NCBI GenBank assembly: GCA_037447655.1
Contig: JBBHKE010002508.1
Location: 1 to 64,000, forward strand
Direction of reading: 5' to 3'
Length of the DNA: 64,000 bases
From: Zygnema cylindricum
Taxonomy: Eukaryota > Streptophyta > Zygnematophyceae > Zygnematales > Zygnemataceae
Shown here: positions 57,061 through 64,000 of the stretch, piece after piece
Layout: each line of letters begins with the position of its first letter
Numbering within the stretch: position 1 is the first letter of the stretch
Program-made: the position numbers and the translations under genes
The notes under the pieces: generated by a model
Seen by the model: only the letters and a program-made list of their open reading frames with translations
The model's database searches: none
Told to the model about the DNA's origin: nothing

Positions 57061-58233
57061 CCTTTTAATTTATTTTCCTTCAACATCAACCAGCAAGAAT
57101 ACATCCCCCATAGCACGAGTTTGGACACTCATGCCACACGCATAGTAAATATTATTTTATGGTGTTGATTTCAGATTTTTGAAGATACTCTTCTGTCAAC
57201 ACATGTGTGCTGACGCTCCTGTATCCATTATTCATCCATGGTCCTTTGGGCCCTCTATTGCTGCCGCCATGGCAAATAGATTCGCTTTGCCTTCCTCAGA
57301 AAGGTTCAGAGTGTCGTCATAGTGCGAGAAAGATGATGAAAATAGTGCATTTCCACGAGGTGTACGTCCCGTGAAGCTTTGTAACACTGGCTCTGTTGCC
57401 ATCCCGGCCTGTATAAACCTGTTTCGTTAGATTTTTTAAGCTTAGGACAAAACCTATATCTATGATCTCTCTCATTGCAATAAAATGAAGCATTGTTGGA
57501 CTGTCTATTTCCATTCTGATTAAAGAGTTTAAACTAATTTTGTGAATTAACCTGATTTCTTTGCTGATTAAAATTTCCATTTTTCCCAAAATCTGTATTG
57601 CATGCCTCTACTTGCTCAGAACTGAGAATTTTAGCTGTCGCTTCTTCCTCTAGTAATATTTTTATCGCTAACTGTAAAGTCCAGCTAGTCTTATCTTTTT
57701 GTTTGAGCACATCAGACGCTCCCTTCATACTACTAAGGCGACCTCTCATTAGCAATGCGGCTTGTCGAAACTGAGGAAATGTGCCCCTTGCACAAGCATA
57801 GGCATCTACAAGGATGCGAAATTTGTTAGCATACTCAGCCATTCTTTTACAGTGTACTTATAGTCCCAAATTTTCCAAGCAAGAGAAGTTCTTACTGGAC
57901 AATAGCTTTTTCATAATCATTTTTAAGAGAATTCCATATGTTAATTGCCTTTTTCATTTTTATGCTGGACATAGCTAAATCCTTTGATATACAAAATTTT
58001 AAAATAGAACGAGCCTGCGTATTTTTTTTAGACCAAGATGGATCTGATTCATCCACGGAACCATCCAATATATCTAATAGGTTAACATTTTCACAGTGAG
58101 CCTCCATCATATCGGCTCAATAAACATATTTCTCCCCCGAGAAGATAGGAATTTTTGATGACAGACCCATAACTTGTTGTTCTACAACCACCAATGCAGG
58201 TGGAGGAGCAGCAGTAGTAGTAGAAGTTGACAT
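57061..58233 (-). pseudogene. Element I gag and protease region
   Basis: Gag starts at ATG 58233-58231, inside the LTR (MSTSTTTAAPPPALVVVEQQ). It crosses the primer-binding site (QVMGLSSKIPIF), hits a stop shortly after, and continues as MMEAHCENVNLLDILDG and MAEYANKFRILVDAY-like gag segments. The zinc knuckle reads SFYCNERDHRYRFC, its first Cys lost. A protease-like stretch near 57200 lacks a clear DSG in frame. Confidence 0.75.
58160..58174 (-). promoter_or_regulatory. Element I primer-binding site, degenerate half-tRNA type
   Basis: Minus strand AGTTATGGGTCTGTC. It matches the GGTTATGGGCCCACC type in its 5' half and sits at the same place relative to LTR end and gag frame. It may be decayed or tuned to a different tRNA variant. 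Confidence 0.5.
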
Positions 58234-58989
58234 GATACACTCTCATAAACTATGAAGAATACTTCCAAACAAATGTTTTCAAATGCTCACCAAATCTTAT
58301 ACAAGCATCAAAACTTCACAAAACTCTATCACAATATAGAGCTACATCAAGCATTGACAACTCCCAAAGTTTCAGTGCAATTGACCCAACAATTTACAAG
58401 ATAGAATACCTAGAAGTTTCCCAAAAACTGTCTACAGTTTTACTACTTGGAAGTTTGGATACATAAAATGCTCTAAGTCCTAAGTCTTATACTCTCGATG
58501 TTGTACCGCCGATACAAGTGTACCTGAGAGGTACGTCCAAAAACAACCCACATACTGAGATCTACGTGTTCCTAATCATGCCAACCGAATCTACCATCGT
58601 ATAGTCAATATTACTCAGAATCTTTACTAAGTGATTGTACAAATACTTGTTGGCTAAGTCACTTGTGATACTCTTATCAATCTTGTCCATTGACTTGATT
58701 CATATCACCCGTAGTTGCGTTGTCTCGTACTGAATCATATTCAAGATAACCGCAAATGCGTTGTTGTACGGATCATATCCAAAATAACTGCAGCTCCGCT
58801 GTTTCGTTTGCTTCGCAGTTGCGCTGTTCTTTCTACATAGCAGCTTTGCTGTTTTGTCTACATTGCAGTTTCGTTGTCCTGTACTATACTCAAATCATGA
58901 CGCATGTTCTTTTGAAACTTACGATACAAATTACTACCTTTCTGCCATCACACTAATTTACTAAGACTTAAAGCTTTCCCAAATCAACA
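58175..58989 (-). mobile_element. Element I 5' LTR
   Basis: About 815 bp, minus-strand start TGTTGATTTGGG, end GTAGAACAACA. It is clearly homologous to 53035-53889 and more distantly to the LTR at 2495-3312. It contains the gag ATG about 58 bp before its end. Confidence 0.83.
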
Positions 58990-59440
58990 TGCCCTTCACT
59001 ACACTTTTGAGGATAAATGCTTAGCAACTTTGTTGTTATAGTTCCACTTTTCATACTTTGACTATTTAGTTTGACTCCTTGTCACCATTGTTGGTGGTGT
59101 TGCTGCTAGTATTATCTTTGACAATAAAGTGGCTCGAGAAGCAAATCCTCCCTTTTCTCCTTCCATGATAATTTCCTCCCATTCATCGTCATCATTCGGA
59201 ATGGTTGTTGATGTTCTGGCTGCTGGTGTTACGGCTCTGGTGGTGAAGGTGCCCGAAAGACGTGTTCCTCCAAACCCAGGTTGAGGAGGGCATTGAATTT
59301 TCCCCGACACATTCTTCAATAGGTGCTTCTCAAAAAGTTCTCCCTCCATCATCATTTCCCTATAAAGAAAGTGTGATCAATTAAATATCGGCACCCTAGA
59401 GGGTGGGCCTATAACATGAAATTGTGAGGTCTCTATGAAC
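58990..59440 (-). pseudogene. Element H gag, 5' part
   Basis: Begins in the LTR at about 59436, where the usual start ATG reads ATA, with another ATG two codons upstream. It runs through a diverged primer-binding site (TGTTATAGGCCCACC, 59402-59416). A stop follows, then an open stretch 59062-59355 (MMMEGELFEKHLL, CPPQPGFGGTRLSG) much like the array gag N-terminus. It ends at the insertion of element I near KWNYNNKVAKHL. Confidence 0.78.
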
Positions 59441-60314
59441 ATACAAAATGAGCAGCCTGTGTAAAGCTCGTAGGATAATATATTTCCCCTTCCACTTTCC
59501 CACTGAATAAGTGCCGCCCAGGCACAAAAATATTTTGACTACTCTCACCTCTGTGAGGATAAGACTCCCCTAAGTAAAACGCAAAAAGAATCACTGAATT
59601 TTTTTCCCTGAGTTGTAAGTTATAGCTAGCCAAAGATGGCTTATAAATACAAAAGGTCACCTAGAGAGAGGCGCGTAAAACACGCTAAGTGCCTAAACTC
59701 TTACTCAGAGCCACCTACTACTGTACCCTAAACCAATCAAAAGAGTGTATAGTAGAAGAAGGTACAGTGGTCGATTGTATTTCTTGTACGGCCATTGTAC
59801 AACATGGCCTTCTGGTTGACGCTTGTCAGCTTGGGAGCCATCATTCCTCCTTCCATCTTTTGTGGCTTCTAATGATGTGGTGCCACGTGGCAAAACGTGC
59901 CGCTATGTCTGAAAGCCCTTAAAGATTCACTTGGGTTTGGCGGCGGCGACATCGTTTGTCTCATCATATATTTTACACAAATAGATTCGCGTCTACGAGC
60001 GCTATTGTATTTATAAGCCGTTTCGTCAATTTGGTCTGTTTAAGTGAAAGTGACGTAGCTTGAATATTAAATTTAATATTTAACGACATACGTGCATCTT
60101 TTTGTCATCGCCTTGATGGATAAGGCGCTTGTCTATATAGTACTCTGCAGACTTAGGTTCAAATCCGGTCCGATGCAACATTTTGGACATGTATCAGTCT
60201 GTCTTTCTCTCTGCCTCTTTCTTTCTGACTTTGGGGTCAGCCATGGTGACTCTCGCTCTCTCTTCTCTCTAGAGTCTTAATTAATAAGTGATTACTAATT
60301 ATTTCTTTTCAACA
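59417..60314 (-). mobile_element. Copia LTR (LTR3 subfamily), 5' LTR of element H
   Basis: 898 bp from TGAAATTGTGAGG to TTTTCAACA. It is of the LTR3 type like 25477-26403 and clearly different from the LTR2-type LTR at the other end of element H. It abuts the RNase H end of element J at 60315. Confidence 0.75.
60110..60166 (+). other. tRNA-Arg-like Pol III module inside LTR, antisense to LTR
   Basis: D arm GCCT-TGATGGATA-AGGC followed by GCTTGTCTA, very like the D arm and anticodon stem of plant tRNA-Arg genes (from general knowledge). A B-box-like GGTTCAAATCC lies at 60156-60166. The anticodon arm does not fold properly. It is the clearest tRNA ancestry among the LTR modules. Confidence 0.5.
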
Positions 60315-61486
60315 AAAATTAACTTAGGGTACCGGTTTAGTCATGATATCCGTTACCATCTCAGTATTTGGTCTATACTGTAAACAATTTTTTTTGTTTT
60401 CTACCTTCTCCCTTACAAAGCTAAGTCTAATGTCTATGTGTTTGGATTTGAAGTGGTGTTTAGGATTAGCACCAATAGCAATTGCTGCCTGATTATCACA
60501 AAAATATTTTTTCACACCACTTTTAAGATGACCAAGCTCACTAAGTAAAGACTTGACCCACATCAACTATTTTGCAACATAGCAAGAAGCCATATACTCA
60601 ACCTCCATTGTGGACTGAGCAATTACCTTTTGTTGTTTACTTCTCCATCAACAAGCCCTATCTCCTATATACAACACAAATCCAAAGGTACACCTTGTTA
60701 TAGGAGCTTCCCCATAACTGGCATCACTCCAAGTGGTGATGTCAGTATTGTCCCCTCCCAAATGCAACCATGGATCCTTATTCCTTATCAGATATCTAAG
60801 AAAATCCTCTTAGTTTTTTTCCAATTCTTTTTAGGGGGAGAATTTAGACTCCTACTCAGCACTTCTACTGCTACAACTAAATCCGACCGAGTACAATTTA
60901 TAAAGTAGATTAAACTGTCCACTACTTGGCGGTAATGGATAGTCTTCATGAAAATTTGTTTCTTCAGGACCTAATTCATCATCCAGAATTATCACTCTAT
61001 TATCCACATTCCCCCCACTTCCCTTTTTTAGCTCCATTGGGGTTTTACAACTATTAGCCTTTTCTATTTGAAATTTTTCTAGCATGTTTCCAATGGCCTC
61101 TTTTTAAGTTAATCTGATTATTTTCCTATCTCTGTCTCTCTCTACCTGAATTCCCAAAATATATCTTGCCTCCCCCATATCTTTCAACTCAAATCTACCT
61201 TTTAGATCCGTATTCAGTTTATTAATTTTATCCATGGATTTAATTAAGGCAAAAAAATCATAAATATAAATTGCAATAAAAATATTTCCTTCCTCATCTT
61301 CAAACAAATAAATTGACTGATCTGAGCTAATCCGAATATATCCCAAACCTGTAACAAACTCATTGATATTCTTATTCCACAAGTAGGGCGCTTGTTTTAG
61401 TCCATACAGAATTTGATCAATTGGCATACCTTGCTCTTCTCCCATTGCTCCACTAACCATTCAAACTGCCTTATCTTTTTCCAACT
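60315..61486 (-). pseudogene. Copia element J RT/RNase H remnant
   Basis: Minus strand: YGLKQAPYLWNK (about 61400), an RT active-site region degraded to YIYD, LKDMGEARYILGIQVERDRD, then RNase H with VKSLLSELGHLKSG, CDNQAAIAIGANPKHHFKSKHIDI and MVTDIMTKPVP. The end is cut at 60314 by an LTR, with no polypurine tract. At 61486 it meets element K head to head. Confidence 0.85.
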
Positions 61487-62666
61487 CATAAAGTGTGCCA
61501 ACTTATAAAGTCTTTATATGGACTGAAGCAGGCTCCTATGCAATAGAATAAGAAACTAGATGAGTTTCTTACCGGTCTGAGATATATCCGAAACAGTTAT
61601 CACCATTCTATTTATATGTTTGAAGATGAGTATAGTGTTATTTTCATTGCAACTATATGGATGATTCGCTAGTGTTAGGTAAATGCATGGAAAAGATCAA
61701 TAAGTTAAAGAAAGATCTTAGAAGCAGATTTGACATGAAGGATTTAGGGGAGGCAAGATACATTCTGGAAATTCAAATGGAGATTGATAATGGGAAAAAA
61801 ATTATTATACTAACTCAAAAAGAAGCTATAGGGATATGTAAGAGAAATTCCAGATGGAAAAGGAAAACATTGAACCACTCCCATGGACTGGAAGAAATTA
61901 AATGATGGGAGTGTAGAGGAGCAATGATAATCTTAGATGATAACATGAGTCCAGATGAGAGAGAGTTTATGAAGTCTATTCCTTACAAGCAGGTTGTAAG
62001 AAGCCTAATCTACTTTATGAACTATAGTAGGCTACCCATAGCGACAACAGTTGGATTCCTCAGTAGAAGTCTAAATGATCATAGGAAGAGAGATTGGGAG
62101 GAAGTCAAGAGAGTCATGAGATATCTGGTGGGAACCAAGAATTTATAGTTGCATTTGGGAGGGGAGCACACTGACATCACTACTTGGAGTGATGCTAGTT
62201 ATGGGGATGCACCTATGAGAAGATGCACTTCTGGATATGTGTTGTATGTGGGGGAAGGTGCTGTCCGTTGGAGTAGCAAGCAACAAAAAGTGGTTGCTCA
62301 GTCCACTATGGAGGCTTAGTACATGGCCTCTTGTTCTGCTGTGAAAGAGCTGATGTGAGTTAAGTCTTTTTTCATAGAATTGGGGAATATGAAGGAGGGA
62401 GTGCATGAAGTTTTTTGTGATTACCAAACTGCTATTGCAATTGACGCCAATCCAAAACATCACTTTAAGGCTAAATATATAGACATAAGATTGAGTTTTG
62501 TGTGGGAAAAGGTTGAAAACCAAATTTTGAATCTTGTGTATAAGGGTGATGGGGAAATGGTGGCTAATATGAAAACCAAACCTGTGCAACCTCCCATGTT
62601 AAAATATTGTAGAGAAAAGTGTGATTAAAAGAATAAAATTAAAATTAGACTAGAAAATAAGTGGAG
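61487..62666 (+). pseudogene. Copia element K RT/RNase H remnant
   Basis: Plus strand: [12 protein letters not shown] (about 61520), MDDSLVLGK for the YVDD region, MKDLGEARYILEIQMEID, SLIYFMNYSRLPIATTVG, then DITTWSDASYGDAPM and MEAxYMAS with a stop. Further on are CDYQTAIAIDANPKHHFKAKYIDI and MVANMKTKPVQPP, a stop at about 62626, and the purine tract AAAATAAGTGGAG before the LTR. It mirrors element J across 61487. Confidence 0.87.
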
Positions 62667-63582
62667 TGTTGAAATCAATAGATTTAGGGGATATTTTCTA
62701 AGTCTGAATAGATTAAGTAAAATCGCAGGCAGTCTGCCTCCAACTTCTCTCTCAAGCCCCCATACTTGTTATAGTCATTGAAGGTGAGACAGAGTGGTGG
62801 AGCCATGGCTGCCTTAGCTACACAAGCAGAATTAAAAAGTTACATAAGTCACTCTTAACAAATAGGTTAAGTCCGGCTGGACTCAAACCTTCAATCGGCA
62901 AAGCGAGGCATAGCCGTCAACTTTAACCAGTATGTCGTTGAAGTTTGTTAGAGTATATAGGGTTTGAATTCCATTTAAACATTGCTAAAGAACCTTTATC
63001 CGATAAATGAAATTAAAGATAACGGGCACAAAGACAAGTTGTAATATAGTGCGAACAAAACCCGCACGAAACAAATGTACCGGACATTTGTTTTAAACGG
63101 CTAATATTAAAAGCCGGTTTTGATTCAACGGCACCCATCATCGCCGAGACCCCGAAATGGCCCCTTTGGCTGTTTTTGAGGGTGACATGACCTAGCGCCA
63201 CATGGCACGATAGAATTGGAAAGCGAGGAGGGCATGAGAAAAAGTCAGGAGGAGACAGATGTCCACTTGATGGCTTTGTCGTTCACATGCCGTACAGAAA
63301 CAACATCAGCCATAATACCTTTCTATACTGTACAAGTCTTTGATAAGTTCGTACATCAGTAAATAGGGGTTGTGAGAGGGGTTTAGGACTTAGAGGATTG
63401 AGGAGGTAGCCGCCTCTCTCCGAATGAGCTGATATAAATAATGGCATCTTTGCCAGTTGATATTAAATCGCCTGGTTGTGCATTTTCAGTGATTCTTTTT
63501 GTTGTGGGCTCACGGGAGTCTAAACTACACACGGGTATAATTAGATTGTTTATTTGCCTGCTTGGGTAGCAGTGGTCCTTGT
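62667..63582 (+). mobile_element. Copia LTR (LTR1), 3' LTR of element K, 3'-truncated
   Basis: Starts TGTTGAAATC after the purine tract. It contains the CATACTTGTTATAGTCATTG block, AGCCATGGCT, an antisense tRNA-like module (about 62860-62950) and the TGGCATCTTTGCCA palindrome (about 63442). R-U5 follows as far as GGGTAGCAGTGGTCCTTG, where homology to LTR1 stops, about 100 bp short of the U5 end. Confidence 0.8.
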
Positions 63583-64000
63583 CATGCCGTATCATGTTGG
63601 CCGCACTTAAAAACAGTTAACCACATTGAAATCGCATGTAAACAGTCCCTAAAGAGGGACGCCACACAAATTTGAATGTTAGGATGTTTCGGTGGTGACA
63701 AGGCCGTACAGGTTATCGTTGACTCCGAGAAACCCACGGACACGTTAGATTCTATATGCGAAATTGACAAGCGACGAGTATCGCGCAAACAAGATTTGGG
63801 TTTGTATGCCTATTTGTGTGGCGCCGGAATTTATACGAAGCGATTTAAGTTGTCGTACGTACTTTGGCGAACCGAAAAGCCAAACTGGAAATATGTCAAG
63901 ACAAGCGCGAATTCGAACGCGCATCTAAATCCACAAAGGATGCAGGCGAACCGGCGAACCAGATTCAGACTGCGCACGGTGACGTGATTGGTCCATTTTA
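63583..64000. other. Unassigned DNA with a 103-codon ORF (63676-63987)
   Basis: After the truncated LTR the sequence becomes less AT-rich and unlike the retroelements. A plus-strand ORF at 63676-63987 (starting MLGCFGGDKAVQVIVDSEKP, Arg-rich C-terminus) resembles nothing I recognise. It has no supporting signals, so I treat it as probably non-coding, possibly part of another element beyond the edge. Confidence 0.3.

Larger units (their letters stand above)
53035..58989 (-). mobile_element. Copia element I (family B), nested in element H gag
   Basis: 5955 bp: 5' LTR 58175-58989, primer-binding site 58160-58174, gag, integrase, RT, RNase H, 3' LTR 53035-53889. H gag lies on both sides (58990 upward and 53034 downward) in the same orientation. 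I could not find a matching 5-bp duplication (GGGCA versus AGAAA on the minus strand). Confidence 0.82.

Noticed and set aside
63676-63987. 103-codon ORF near the right edge as a possible host gene
   Set aside because: No recognisable domain, no clear start context, and cut off from context by the window edge. Kept only as unassigned DNA.

Overview
This window looks like a stretch of a large, retrotransposon-packed land-plant genome. The evidence is the many Ty1/copia and one chromovirus-like Ty3/gypsy polyprotein remnants, the hAT-like MITEs, the degenerate TTTAGGG-type repeats, and primer-binding sites that match the plant initiator tRNA-Met. I could not place it more precisely. I found no convincing host gene; almost every recognisable base belongs to a transposable element, usually nested in another one.

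Layout. 1-5449: two related copia pol remnants on the minus strand, separated by one LTR. 5450-8118: a plus-strand LTR plus gag start, split by a 1387-bp solo LTR with a perfect 5-bp target duplication. 8119-13814: an inverted composite, LTR and pol on minus facing RNase H and LTR on plus. 13815-25476: the RNase H domain of a copia element, split by a single 10,959-bp insertion (13914-24872, target duplication AATAT). That insertion consists of four 1239-bp LTRs and three 2001-bp gag-only internal regions with an exact period of 3240 bp; copies 2 and 3 keep an intact 663-aa ORF. 25477-32012: an LTR, then AT-rich non-genic DNA with two hAT-like MITEs, one carrying a solo LTR. 32087-35285: LTRs and a gag start. 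35344-35415: a tRNA-like sequence. 35416-46842: a decayed gypsy element, interrupted by a full-length 6442-bp copia element with 1033-bp LTRs and target duplication GAATC. 46966-47788: a second copy of the larger MITE. 48332-60314: a chimeric copia element interrupted in gag by another copia element (53035-58989). 60315-63582: two copia 3' halves, head to head. 63583-64000: unassigned.

The copia families share an unusual architecture. The primer-binding site is not the usual 3'-end tRNA complement but GGTTATGGGCCCACC, the complement of the anticodon arm of plant initiator tRNA-Met (half-tRNA priming, known from Drosophila copia and yeast Ty5). The gag start codon lies inside the U5 end of the LTR, so the primer-binding site is translated. 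The LTRs carry covarying tandem hairpins just downstream of a TATA-like box, GTAC-type inverted repeats upstream of it, and on the antisense strand a tRNA-like module with Pol III A/B-box-like motifs and an oligo-T tract. The gag-only element of the array fuses gag to pol remnants, including a catalytically broken RNase H-like domain that also occurs in the element at 48.3-60.3 kb. Tandem multimerisation, a fused gag/RNase H-remnant ORF and half-tRNA priming together are the most interesting system here.
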